A stretch of DNA of 48,503 nt from contig JANQRK010000056.1 in NCBI GenBank assembly GCA_028284585.1, positions 1-48,503 on the forward strand, given 5' to 3'. Of the stretch, positions 26,440-35,154 are shown piece after piece. The translations under genes were made by a program, and so were the position numbers. Source of the stretch: Chromatiales bacterium. GTDB lineage: Bacteria; Pseudomonadota; Gammaproteobacteria; Chromatiales; Chromatiaceae. How positions within the stretch are numbered: position 1 is the first letter of the stretch; each line of letters opens with the position of its first letter. The notes beneath the pieces were generated by a model, which saw only the letters and a program-made list of their open reading frames with translations, made no database searches and was not told where the DNA came from.

Positions 26440-26925
26440 TCAGCCGACGAGCTTCTGTCTCACCTCGCGCACCAGCCACGCGACGAACGCCGCGAGGCCC
26501 GGCGAGTCCTCGCGGGTGTGGAAGTCTGCGCTCCAGGTCCCCTGCTCATCAAAGTCGCGCTGCTGCAACCGGCCTAGCTCGCTGCCCCGTTCGCTGAGCA
26601 GGTACAACAGGCCGAAGCGGTCCTGGCCGGCGAGGTCGAGTTTCCTGCCCGGCATCTCGATCGCAAAGCTGGCGAGATGGCCGCTCGACTCCGGGGCTCG
26701 TCTGAAGTCGGGCGGCGCCGCGCTCGCGAGTTCGCGGTCGCCCTGCAGCAGCCGGTAGCGCATGCCGCGCCACGGCGCCGGGAGCATCATTGCACTCGGC
26801 TGGCCGTTAATCTCGCCCTTCATATCCTGGATGAAGCGCCCGCGCCGAAACTCGGCGACTATCGCATCGCTTGCACCGATCCGCAGCTTGCGGGCGTCGC
26901 GGGCATCAATCTGGTAGTCCGGCAT
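26440..26925 (-). CDS. Unrecognised 161-residue protein
   Basis: This protein is convergent with the ankyrin gene, only six bases apart, and shares its high GC, so the two probably arrived together. It opens MPDYQIDARDARKLRIGASD and contains FRRGRFIQDMKGEINGQPSA, DRFGLLYLLSERGSELG and a final helix. The alternating beta pattern with GxELGxL resembles tubby/LURP-like folds, but I cannot assign a family. There is no signal peptide or membrane segment. A GGACAAA-type site lies just before the ATG. Confidence 0.6.
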   Translation of the reverse strand: MPDYQIDARDARKLRIGASDAIVAEFRRGRFIQDMKGEINGQPSAMMLPAPWRGMRYRLLQGDRELASAAPPDFRRAPESSGHLASFAIEMPGRKLDLAGQDRFGLLYLLSERGSELGRLQQRDFDEQGTWSADFHTREDSPGLAAFVAWLVREVRQKLVG

Positions 26926-27592
26926 CGGTTTGTCCTTGCAGTTTCAGTTATCGGTCAAACGGCCGGACTGTGACCGGTCGGACCATTGGCGGCACCAAGA
27001 CCATTATCGCTGCCTATCACGCCGGAAAGAAACGACCCGCCGCGAAGCGGAGTGCCACGCTCAAGGACGATTCAGCAGGGGCGGACACGCATGGCATTTG
27101 TCGAACACGAAGACGCGCACATCTGCTAGAAAGCCGTGGTAGACCGTGCCGAGCACCCGGCACATGACCTCGGGGCGGCTGGCCGTGCCGGCTCGCCCAT
27201 CAGCGTGCAGAGTGGCGTCACGGCCCCAAATGTGCCCCGACGACGGGCTGGCCGACGTACGCTTCACCGTGGCATCGGTCACTAGGCCACTCGCAATCTC
27301 GGCTACGGCGTCGCCAGCCTGGCAATGAAATCCAGTGGTTCGACGATGACGTGAGTTGTGCCGTCTCGGTGCGGAGTCTTTAGCGGGCGGCGGACGTCGC
27401 CGTTTGGGGTAAGCGACAGGAGGTGGCTAGTCAGTTCGCGTGGTCGGTCGCGCAACCGTACCTCTCCAGGATCTTTCCGTCGTCGGTAGTATCAGCTTGC
27501 CCCCGCGAGACCTGTCGAACGGCAGGCGCGGCGTATGCTGAGCTGATGCTTGCAAATATCGGCCTCCGCAGCTCGACGTCCCTGTGAAGGCC
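26926..27592. other. Intergenic, no gene recognised
   Basis: These 667 bases between the unknown gene and the IS3 orfA remnant hold only short, unconvincing open frames on both strands. I see no insertion-sequence end or RNA gene. It may be decayed mobile-element DNA. Confidence 0.4.
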
Positions 27593-27861
27593 TCAATACG
27601 TTCCCTCGACGATCGTTTTCAAGCCCTGGATGTCCAGCTCTTTCTCGCCCAGCAACTGCTTCAGCCTGCGGTTATCGTCCCCCAAAGACTTCAGGCGCTT
27701 CACCTCGCTCGCACCACCCCGCTAAATTGCGACTTCCAACGGTAGAAGGTTTGCTCGCTGATTCCCTCCTGCCGGCAAATCTCAGCGACCTCCAGACCGC
27801 CTTCTTGCCGTTTCAGTATCGCTGCGATCTGCTCCGGCATATGCCGTGGTGTTTTGCTCAT
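27593..27861 (-). pseudogene. IS3-type OrfA remnant
   Basis: The N-terminal frame reads MSKTPRHMPEQIAAILKRQE, then VAEICRQEGISEQTFYRWKS, an OrfA helix-turn-helix different from that of the IS3 element at 11.4 kb. Near 27715 one base shift gives an early stop, and the other frame continues EVKRLKSLGDDNRRLKQLLG and KELDIQGLKTIV to a TGA at 27593. No OrfB follows, so this is a partial, frameshifted IS407-like copy. Confidence 0.78.
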
Positions 27862-28080
27862 CTCCCGTCCTCCTATTGCCAAATCTAGCTCAGAGGACTC
27901 TTACCGGGGATACTCAGGCGGTAAGGGGAAACGTCACGTGCGCTCCCTACATCCAATCACCCTCTCATATTTTTGTGGCAAAACAACTCGACCCTGCGAT
28001 AGGTTGCTGTGCGTTGTTTCGCGTCGGTGCGGTCTTACCCCACTGGCACAGGTCTACCAACAATTAGCGCCCCACCAGAT

Positions 28081-29091
28081 ATGAGCACAGCCGGAGTTAA
28101 GTCCATAGCGTTCGACAGCGGCGAAGCCCTTCTACAACACCTCTTGACGGAAGATATTTGGGAAAGGCGACGGTGGATATATCGAGGGCAAGGAAACAAG
28201 GAACACGAGCTTGTACCTTCTGCTCTAAGGAGGGGAGCTAGATTCCCTTCGGACAACGGGAAGCCAGCAGAATCGAACGAAGCCCAAGTAGTACGGGAGT
28301 GGAATGTACTCAAGAGGTTCGCCTCATTCGCGGACCATCAGGGGCTGCCTATACCTGGCCTCTTTGAGGTTCCTCTGCACGAGCTAAACCGGCTTGTCTT
28401 TGAGTGTTCGCAAGGTCGAAAACGTTGGCCTCCTACACAACTGCACGGGCTCATGGCACTCGCTCAGCATTACGGGGTTCCCACACGCGCCCTTGATTGG
28501 ACTCGGGCACCGTTGGTTGGGCTGTATTTCGCTGCATATGGTGCAGCTAAGGAGAACTCGGCGAAATCTCAAGTGACGCTTTATGCTCTAAATTCGCAGA
28601 TGGCAGACCTTACGGTGGAAGTGTTCAGTGGAGGGAGTCCTCCAGAGCCGGCGCAAATCAAATCGATGGTGCGACTGATTAACGTGCCGAATGCTGGTAA
28701 TCCGAACATCGCCGCACAACAAGGGACGTTTACCTGTGTTGTGGAACGCGAATTGAAACCGAAAGACGATGTGCTTGCCAGAAATCTGGAACAGCCAGTC
28801 AGTGAGCTTGTGGAGGCCGGCCGTTGCCTTAACGAGTCGGTGATCGCTCAAAATGTGCTGACGGACCCACTGCTCATTGAACTTGTAGCGCCTGCGCAAG
28901 ATGCAGGGCGTTTGCTCAGAAAACTTGCTCGCACCTTCAATGTCATGGGCACATCCGTCTATCCTGGGTTTGCTGGTGCCGGACGGTCCGTTTCGGAAAT
29001 GGGGGATTGGGACACGATGTCCTCCGATGCCGAGTTGATTGAGGAGCTTCGCTACCTCGCGATGTTGGGCGAGCCTAAGGGCAGTCCGTAG
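28081..29091 (+). CDS. FRG-domain protein
   Basis: This 336-residue protein has the FRG domain, named for its Phe-Arg-Gly-like motif: WIYRGQGNKEHELVPSALRR early on, LMALAQHYGVPTRALDWTRA with the aromatic-rich continuation PLVGLYFAAYGA, and the closing FNVMGTSVYPGFAGAGRSV. The family is of unknown biochemistry and is common in prophages, islands and predicted defence neighbourhoods. I placed the start at the ATG at 28081, which begins MSTAGVKSIAFDSG; the frame is open to 28009 and no clear ribosome site helps. It lies just inside the right end of the island, beside the integrase remnant, a usual place for accessory or anti-phage cargo. Confidence 0.85.
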   Translation: MSTAGVKSIAFDSGEALLQHLLTEDIWERRRWIYRGQGNKEHELVPSALRRGARFPSDNGKPAESNEAQVVREWNVLKRFASFADHQGLPIPGLFEVPLHELNRLVFECSQGRKRWPPTQLHGLMALAQHYGVPTRALDWTRAPLVGLYFAAYGAAKENSAKSQVTLYALNSQMADLTVEVFSGGSPPEPAQIKSMVRLINVPNAGNPNIAAQQGTFTCVVERELKPKDDVLARNLEQPVSELVEAGRCLNESVIAQNVLTDPLLIELVAPAQDAGRLLRKLARTFNVMGTSVYPGFAGAGRSVSEMGDWDTMSSDAELIEELRYLAMLGEPKGSP

Positions 29092-29107
29092 GAACTTGGC
29101 GCGTCAA

Positions 29108-29917
29108 TCACGGCGTATGAATGTCACCGAGCAGCCGACCGGTCAACCTCTGCTTGTGCGACACAGGAAAGTGAGCATACCGCTTGGTCGTCTGTACCGA
29201 CCGGTGGCCCAGTACCTCGCCGACCTCGTACAGCGTCGCCACGCCCATGACCAGGTACGAGGCAGCCGAGCGACGGAGATCGTGGAACCGGAAGTCCCAG
29301 ATACCCGCCGCCTTTAGCGTAGCCTCGCAATGCTTACGCGGCTCCACGACTTGGAAGATCAACCCGCCGTCAGACCCGCCGTTCTCCCCGCAGTCCACCA
29401 TCGCCTGCATCGTCAGAGGTGGTAGGGACAACACCCGCTCCTCGGTTGACAGGTAGCGGTTGCGGTGATTCTTCTCGGGTCGATACGGGATACGGCGGGC
29501 CTCGCTGGCATCGACAAAGCGTCGTTGCACCGCGTACTGAAACACACCGCTCAGCGCGGCGTGTGGCCGGTTTAAGGTCGCCGGTCGGCGTCCTTTGGCG
29601 TACTGGTCCAGGTGGGACGATATGAGGTCGGCGGTGATGTCGGTCAGCTTCAGGCGGCCTAGGCGGTCTACCCACCAGTCGGTGCATTGCAGGGCGGTCT
29701 TGTCCTTGCCGGTCCATGAGCGGACATACTCGATACTGAGGTCGTGCAGCAGGGGTGCGGCCGGTGTTGTCTGTTCGCGCTCGGTACGGCTTGCCTATGC
29801 CTTGGCGTCAGCCTTGCGTTGAAACACTTTCGACTGGACGTGCTCTACCGAAGCGTCCCGAATGCGGGCTCTCCAGGCGTACCCGGAAGCCCTCTTAACC
29901 TTGGAGAAAGTTGCCAC
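29108..29917 (-). pseudogene. int: Degenerate tyrosine integrase at the right end of the island
   Basis: From a GTG at 29917 the frame reads VATFSKVKRASGYAWRARIR, the typical integrase N-terminus, but is cut by TAG at 29795-29797. The same frame continues through the core-binding domain (LHDLSIEYVRSWTGKDK) and NRYLSTEERV, then jumps directly to LPPLTMQAMVD. The missing stretch would contain the first catalytic Arg and the beta-hairpin Lys. The C-terminal catalytic part is intact: FHDLRRSAASYLV, LGHRSVQTTKRYAH. A stop plus an internal deletion means this copy is dead. It starts 70 bases from the tRNA and is unlike the left integrase. Confidence 0.88.
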
Positions 29918-29985
29918 AAATTGGACCCGTTTTGGTCCCTGACCTGTCGGCACGGGACGTGAGATAACGGGAAGTGACTGAAAGC

Positions 29986-30034
29986 ATTGGCTCCCCCGGT
30001 TGGATTCGAACCAACGACCAACGGATTAACAGTC
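29986..30034 (-). repeat. Right attachment repeat, inside tRNA-Asn
   Basis: These 49 bases are identical to 9224-9272. They cover the 3' part of the intact tRNA-Asn plus two bases beyond the CCA end, so the integration left the tRNA functional. Confidence 0.93.
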
Positions 30035-30062
30035 CGCTGCGCTACCGCTGCGCCACAGGGGA
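29988..30062 (-). tRNA. tRNA-Asn (anticodon GTT)
   Basis: Read on the minus strand, the gene begins TCCCCTG and ends CGGGGGAG followed by an encoded CCA, with a 7-bp acceptor stem that includes one G-T pair. The anticodon loop CTGTTAA gives GTT, and the T loop contains TTCGAAT. The length is 75 nt. It is the integration target of the island. Confidence 0.97.
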
Positions 30063-30163
30063 ATAATTGAGAGCGCGAATGTTAAAGGTTTCGGCCTGAG
30101 ACAGTCAAGATTTAGGGCCCGTTTGAGACCTTGGATTCGCGCCTCGTCTAGGTCATGCGCGGA

Positions 30164-30721
30164 TTAGCTGCAGGTCACTGGAAGACCGCTTGGCAGCCGC
30201 TGATCGACTCGGGCACGGCCGGTGCCGAGCAAAATAACCGCGCGATACATCGCCGGGTCGTCGCCTAGGCAGACGCTGAAGCTGGTATTGGTGCTCCAAG
30301 CAGCGCCATCCGGCCGAAAACGGATCGCCGGTCTGCCGGCTGTGCTGTGCAGGCGCATACTCGTCTGCAGGGGGTCTTGAATCCGCAACAGTGCCTCGCC
30401 GGGGCTGCGATCGCGGTTGCCGTCGCGGTCCTCGAACACCAGGTAGCCATGTTGCCAACCGAACGGGTCGCCGGAGCAACTGGCCCCGTCATCGCTGGGG
30501 CATAAACTGATCATGCGATTGTGCGTGACCGCGGCATTGCGCGCATAGCGTAGGTGGTTTAGCAGCTGGTTCGATACGCTGGTGATTTGCGAACGCTCGG
30601 CGAACGCCGCCCAACTGGGGACCAAGATCGCGAGCGACACACTGGTCAGCGCGAGTGTGGTTAACAATTCGATAAGATTGAACCCGCGTGAGCGGGTTTG
30701 AGGGGTGTTGTAGACGTCCAT
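30164..30721 (-). CDS. GspH/FimT-family pseudopilin
   Basis: This 185-residue protein has a type III (prepilin) signal: a short basic leader ending RSRG, then FNLIELLTTLALTSVSLAIL with the essential Glu at position 5 of the mature form. The rest is the GspH/FimT domain with two Cys-containing segments (SLCPSDDGASCSGDP and a final PVTCS) and VFEDRDGNRDRSPGE. It would be processed by PilD and become a minor pilin priming a type IV pilus or type II secretion filament. AAGGAGG lies nine bases before the ATG. No other minor pilin gene adjoins it. Confidence 0.92.
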   Translation of the reverse strand: MDVYNTPQTRSRGFNLIELLTTLALTSVSLAILVPSWAAFAERSQITSVSNQLLNHLRYARNAAVTHNRMISLCPSDDGASCSGDPFGWQHGYLVFEDRDGNRDRSPGEALLRIQDPLQTSMRLHSTAGRPAIRFRPDGAAWSTNTSFSVCLGDDPAMYRAVILLGTGRARVDQRLPSGLPVTCS

Positions 30722-30805
30722 GTCGATTGGCCTCCTTGCCGATCAGCGCCGCCCTATCCGTGGGCGTTCGGATTTAATTGAGTTTTCCGGAGGAGGGCGC
30801 CGAGT

Positions 30806-31993
30806 TCAGCCGATCAGGCGCTCGATCCGGTCCAGCGCATTTTGCAGATTGTCTTGGCTGGTTGCAATCGAGATCCGCGCGTGGCCGGTCAGCCCGAAAG
30901 CGGAACCCGGCACCAGCGCGACGCCGGCCTCGACGAGCAGGTGTTCGGCCAGCTGCAAATCGTCATGCACCTCATCGATTTCGCCGATCAGGCCCTTGAG
31001 CGACGGGAACACATAGAAGGTGCCGTCAGTCGGCAGGCATTCGATGCCGCGCATCGCATTGAGCCGCCCGACCACGTAGTCGTGGCGCTGCTTGAACTGG
31101 ACCAGCATCTCGTCGATGCATTCCTGGGGACCCTTGAGTGCCGCCTCGGCCGCATACTGGGAAATCGACGTAGGATTCGAGGTACTCTGCGACTGAATTT
31201 TCTTCATCGCCCGAATGACTTCGGCCGGTCCCCCGGCATAGCCGATCCGCCAACCGGTCATTGCATAGGCCTTAGAAACGCCATTGAGCACCAGCGTTCG
31301 ATTGGTCAGATCTGGGCAGGCGTTGAGGATATTCACGAACGGCTGGTCAGTGTCCCAGCGAATGTGTTCGTACATGTCATCGGTTGCGATTACCAGCTTG
31401 GGATAGTCGCGTAGCACCTCGCCCAAAGCCCCGAGTTCGTCGGCGGTATAGGCCATTCCGCTCGGGTTGGACGGGCTATTGATGACCAGTAGGCGGCTCT
31501 TTTCGGTCAGGGCCCCGCGTAGTTGGGCCGGGGTGATCTTAAAGTGCTGATCGGCGCCCGCATGGACCAGTACGGGTACGCCGCCGGCGAGGATTGACAT
31601 GTCCGGGTATGACACCCAATAGGGTGCCGGGATGATCACCTCGTCGCCGGGGTCGAGTATCGCTTGCGCCAGGTTGTAGAAGCTCTGTTTGCCGCCGCAT
31701 GACACCAGGATCTGCTCCGGCGTGAACTCGAACCCATTATCACGCTGAAATTTGTCGATCACCGCCTGCTTCAGCGCCGGGGTGCCGTCGACTGCGGTGT
31801 ATTTGGTGCGGCCATCCGCCAGTGCTTGGCGTGCCGCCTCCTTGATGTGTTCAGGGGTGTCGAAGTCGGGTTCGCCGGCGCCTAACCCGATCACGTCGTG
31901 CCCTGCGGCACGCAGTTCGCTGGCTCGCGCCGTAACGGCCAGTGTGGGGGATGGCCTGACGGCCTGTACTCGGTTGGACAGCTTGATGCTCAT
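30806..31993 (-). CDS. Pyridoxal-phosphate aminotransferase (aspartate aminotransferase, class I/Ib)
   Basis: This 395-residue enzyme is a class I aminotransferase of the Ib aspartate aminotransferase group. Visible motifs include GLGAGEPDFDTP at the N-terminus, the substrate loop PAPYWVSYPDM, NSPSNPSG, TDDMYEHIRW, and the PLP-binding Lys in LNGVSKAYAMTGWRIGY. The C-terminal Arg for the substrate carboxylate lies in HARISIATS. It transfers the amino group between aspartate and 2-oxoglutarate in the cytosol. The ATG at 31993 fits the family start; the frame extends upstream without support. The gene is divergent from uvrB. Confidence 0.93.
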   Translation of the reverse strand: MSIKLSNRVQAVRPSPTLAVTARASELRAAGHDVIGLGAGEPDFDTPEHIKEAARQALADGRTKYTAVDGTPALKQAVIDKFQRDNGFEFTPEQILVSCGGKQSFYNLAQAILDPGDEVIIPAPYWVSYPDMSILAGGVPVLVHAGADQHFKITPAQLRGALTEKSRLLVINSPSNPSGMAYTADELGALGEVLRDYPKLVIATDDMYEHIRWDTDQPFVNILNACPDLTNRTLVLNGVSKAYAMTGWRIGYAGGPAEVIRAMKKIQSQSTSNPTSISQYAAEAALKGPQECIDEMLVQFKQRHDYVVGRLNAMRGIECLPTDGTFYVFPSLKGLIGEIDEVHDDLQLAEHLLVEAGVALVPGSAFGLTGHARISIATSQDNLQNALDRIERLIG

Positions 31994-32084
31994 GGGAATC
32001 CCGGCAGGCCTCCTGGGTCGTGGCGCTTCCCTACTAGATCCGTTGCTATGATACCGGATTGATTTGTCCGCGATCACTACCTAG

Positions 32085-34094
32085 ATGGCAGAAAAGCGCT
32101 TCCGACTGAGCAGCCGATTTGCGCCGGCCGGCGACCAGCCGGCGGCGATCGAGCGCCTGGTTGACGGCTTGCAAGATGGCGAGGCCGGGATGACCCTGCT
32201 GGGAGTGACGGGTTCGGGCAAGACCTTCACCATCGCCAACGTGGTCGATCGAGTGCAGCGCCCGGCGCTGGTGCTGGCTCCCAACAAGACGCTGGCGGCC
32301 CAGCTCTACGGGGAGTTCCGCGACTTCTTCCCGGACAATGCCGTCGAGTACTTCGTGTCCTACTACGACTATTACCAGCCCGAGGCCTATGTGCCGGCGT
32401 CTGACACATTCATCGAAAAGGACGCCTCGGTAAACGAGCACGTCGAGCAGATGCGGCTGTCGGCCACCAAGGCCCTGCTCGAACGCCGCGACGTCATCGT
32501 GGTCGCGACGGTTTCGTCGATCTACGGGCTGGGCGACCCCCGCCTGTACCTGCGCATGATGCTGCACGTGTCGCGGGGCGAGCGCATCGACCAACGCGCG
32601 ATCCTGCGCCGCCTCGCTGAATTGCAGTACCGGCGCAATGATGTCGAGTTGCATCGCGGCACCTACCGCGTGCGCGGCGAGATCATCGACATCTATCCGG
32701 CAGAGTCTGACGATGAGGCACTGCGTATCGAGTTGTTCGACGATGAGATCGATGGCCTGGCGGTATTCGATCCGCTCACCGGCGAGGTGCTGCGCAGGGT
32801 AGCGCGCTACACCGTCTACCCGAAGACGCACTATGTGACCCCGCGCGAAACCATCCTCGAGGCCGTCGAGGGGATCAAGGTCGAGCTCAAGGGGCGACTC
32901 GATCACCTGCATGAGGTGAACAAGCTGGTCGAGTACCAGCGCCTGCAGCAACGCACCCAGTTCGATCTGGAGATGATGGTGGAGCTGGGTTACTGCTCGG
33001 GGATCGAGAACTACTCGCGCTACTTGTCGGGGCGGGCGCCCGGTGAGGGCCCACCGACACTATTCGACTATCTGCCCGATGATGCCCTCTTGGTGGTCGA
33101 CGAATCGCATGTCACGGTTCCGCAGCTAGGCGGCATGTACCGTGGCGATCGGTCGCGCAAAGAGACCCTGGTTGAGTACGGCTTCCGATTGCCATCGGCG
33201 CTCGACAATCGGCCGCTGCGCTTCGAGGAGTTCGAGGCGCGTTCGCCACAGACTATCTATGTTAGCGCCACACCGCGCGACTACGAACGTGAGCACTCGG
33301 GTGCGATCGTCGAGCAAGTGGTGCGGCCGACCGGTTTGGTCGATCCGGAGCTCGAGGTGCGGCCGGCGAAGAGTCAGGTCGATGATCTGCTGTCCGAGAT
33401 CGGGCAGCGTGTCGACCTCGGTGATCGGATCCTGGTGACTACGCTGACCAAGCGTATGGCCGAAGACCTTACAGATTACCTGATCGAACACGGTGTGCGC
33501 GTGCGCTATTTGCATTCCGATATCGACACCGTCGAGCGGGTCGAGATCATCCGTGACCTGCGCCTGGGTGAGTTCGATGTGTTGGTGGGCATCAACCTGT
33601 TGCGCGAAGGACTGGATATGCCCGAGGTCTCGCTGGTCGCCATTCTGGATGCCGACAAGGAAGGCTTCTTGCGGTCGGAGGGCTCGTTGATCCAGACGAT
33701 TGGCCGCGCTGCGCGTAACGTGCGCGGCAAGGCGATTTTGTACGGTGACCATGTCACCGGCTCGATGCGCCGCGCCATCGACGAGACCGAACGGCGTCGG
33801 CGCAAGCAGATGGCGTTCAACGCGGCACATGACATCACGCCGCAAACCGTACAAAAAAACATCGCCGACATCATGGAGGCGGCCTATCCTGGTGCCCCGG
33901 CGACCGCCAGTCGCTTCGCCAAGGTCGCGGAGCGAACCGCTGAGTACGAATCTTTGACACCGGCGCAGATGGGGAAACGGGTCAAAGAGCTGGAAAAGCG
34001 CATGTACCGACATGCCAAGGATCTGGAGTTCGAAGAGGCGGCACGTATCCGCGATCAGTTGAAAGAACTGCAGGGTAGGGGGCCGGTTGCCTAG
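32085..34094 (+). CDS. uvrB: Excinuclease ABC subunit B
   Basis: This 669-residue protein is full-length UvrB, the damage-verifying helicase-like subunit of nucleotide excision repair. It has Walker [11 protein letters not shown], the beta-hairpin region [20 protein letters not shown] that locks the DNA, DEAD-like VVDESHV, helicase motif [11 protein letters not shown], and the C-terminal UVR motif ([20 protein letters not shown]) that binds UvrC. Its partners are not in the window. No LexA-type box is obvious in the 90 bases upstream. It is divergent from the aminotransferase gene and convergent with the CysB-type regulator. Confidence 0.98.
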   Translation: MAEKRFRLSSRFAPAGDQPAAIERLVDGLQDGEAGMTLLGVTGSGKTFTIANVVDRVQRPALVLAPNKTLAAQLYGEFRDFFPDNAVEYFVSYYDYYQPEAYVPASDTFIEKDASVNEHVEQMRLSATKALLERRDVIVVATVSSIYGLGDPRLYLRMMLHVSRGERIDQRAILRRLAELQYRRNDVELHRGTYRVRGEIIDIYPAESDDEALRIELFDDEIDGLAVFDPLTGEVLRRVARYTVYPKTHYVTPRETILEAVEGIKVELKGRLDHLHEVNKLVEYQRLQQRTQFDLEMMVELGYCSGIENYSRYLSGRAPGEGPPTLFDYLPDDALLVVDESHVTVPQLGGMYRGDRSRKETLVEYGFRLPSALDNRPLRFEEFEARSPQTIYVSATPRDYEREHSGAIVEQVVRPTGLVDPELEVRPAKSQVDDLLSEIGQRVDLGDRILVTTLTKRMAEDLTDYLIEHGVRVRYLHSDIDTVERVEIIRDLRLGEFDVLVGINLLREGLDMPEVSLVAILDADKEGFLRSEGSLIQTIGRAARNVRGKAILYGDHVTGSMRRAIDETERRRRKQMAFNAAHDITPQTVQKNIADIMEAAYPGAPATASRFAKVAERTAEYESLTPAQMGKRVKELEKRMYRHAKDLEFEEAARIRDQLKELQGRGPVA

Positions 34095-34108
34095 GGTTCC
34101 GAGCCGAC

Positions 34109-35026
34109 TCAGGCGTCCTCACGTGTCATGCCGTTGTCCAGGGTCATGCGATTGAGCAGCTCGATGAATTGTTGTTGATAGCGCCGCAGATACTTGTCGC
34201 GATGATAGGCGACCCAGGTCGTTTCCCAGGGCAACAGGTGGCTCAGGTCGCGCATCTCCAGGTCGGTGTCGTGTTGTGCGGAGTAAGCCGGTGTGGCGAC
34301 CAGTCCGATACCCAGCCCTTCGCGCACGTAAGTCTTGATCACATCCGTGTCCGCTGCGCTGAGTACGATGTTCGGCTTGAGCCCGGCGCGTGCGAAGGTC
34401 GATCGCAGATGACTCGCGCCGGTAAATCCAAAGGTGTAGGTGATCAGCGGGTGCTCACAGACATTTTCCAAGCTGAGCGGGCTGCTGAGTAATACAGGAT
34501 GCCCCTGCAGGGCGATCAGACAGCGATTCCAGCGGTAGATCGGCACTGCAATCAAATTCGGATGCTCGCCCAGTTCTTCGGTACAGATGGAAAAATCGAC
34601 CCGGTCGGCCACGACCATTTCCACGAGTTGCTGAGGAGTGCCCTGGTGGATCTGCAGGTTGACGCCGGGAAAAACCATACGGAATTCACGAATAATCGCA
34701 GGGAGGACATAACGCGCTTGGGTGTGGGTAGTACCAATGCGCAACACCCCGGTCGCCTCTTCGACGTGGTCGCGTCCGATTGCTAGAATGTTTTCGCGAA
34801 TCGCGAGTGCGTCACGGGCATAGTTCAGTATTCCCTCGCCGGCCGCGGTCAGACCGACCAGCCGTTTACCCCGGCGGGTAAACAGCTTGGCCCCCAATTC
34901 CTTCTCGAGTCGGGCCAGATGCTGGGAAACCGCCGATTGCACCAGATGCAGGCGATCGGCGGCCTCGGTGACGTTGAAGCCGGATTCTACCACGGTGACA
35001 AGTGACGCAAGTTGCCGGAATTCCAC
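34109..35026 (-). CDS. cysB: LysR-type regulator of the CysB/Cbl group
   Basis: This 305-residue LysR regulator has an N-terminal winged helix (MEFRQLASLVTVVESGFNVT, LHLVQSAVSQHLARLEKELG) and a CysB-type co-inducer domain: RIGTTHTQARYVLPAIIREF, FPGVNLQIHQGTPQQLVEMV and TYTFGFTGASHL. The TTHTQARY and FGFTG segments are characteristic of CysB and Cbl, which respond to O- or N-acetylserine and sulfur limitation. It starts at GTG with AAAGGAG upstream. It is divergent from cysJIH, which it very probably controls, and a palindrome lies in its leader. Slightly shorter than E. coli CysB; Cbl is the alternative name. Confidence 0.93.
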   Translation of the reverse strand: MEFRQLASLVTVVESGFNVTEAADRLHLVQSAVSQHLARLEKELGAKLFTRRGKRLVGLTAAGEGILNYARDALAIRENILAIGRDHVEEATGVLRIGTTHTQARYVLPAIIREFRMVFPGVNLQIHQGTPQQLVEMVVADRVDFSICTEELGEHPNLIAVPIYRWNRCLIALQGHPVLLSSPLSLENVCEHPLITYTFGFTGASHLRSTFARAGLKPNIVLSAADTDVIKTYVREGLGIGLVATPAYSAQHDTDLEMRDLSHLLPWETTWVAYHRDKYLRRYQQQFIELLNRMTLDNGMTREDA

Positions 35027-35042
35027 GTTTTTTCTCCTTTAA

Positions 35043-35059
35043 AATCACAAATCGTGATT
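35043..35059. promoter_or_regulatory. Candidate CysB operator
   Basis: AATCACAAATCGTGATT is a perfect palindrome with six-base arms and a five-base spacer. It lies 17 bases upstream of the regulator start in the A+T-rich divergent region before cysJ. LysR proteins bind such dyads, so it may serve both autoregulation and cysJIH control. Confidence 0.55.
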
Positions 35060-35154
35060 AAAAAGTAAAAATCATTACTTCAGTAGAATGTAGAACACGT
35101 CGAAGATTACTACCCATAACACGCTGAGAGCCTTGAACTGGGGTAGTTAAGAAC

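Larger units (their letters stand above)
9224..30034. mobile_element. Genomic island integrated in tRNA-Asn
   Basis: The 20.8-kb segment is bounded by perfect 49-bp direct repeats of the tRNA-Asn 3' end. A tyrosine recombinase gene starts within 170 bases of the left repeat and another within 70 bases of the right repeat; both are inactivated and point inward. Contents include an IS3 element, IS91 and IS3 remnants, a truncated primase-helicase and a patchwork of unrelated cargo. Two different integrases suggest that at least two elements accreted at the same tRNA. No third copy of the att sequence is visible between them. Confidence 0.9.

Noticed and set aside
30121..30163. Second pilin gene next to the pseudopilin
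   Set aside because: Neither side of the FimT-like gene has another prepilin signal; the left side is the tRNA promoter region.
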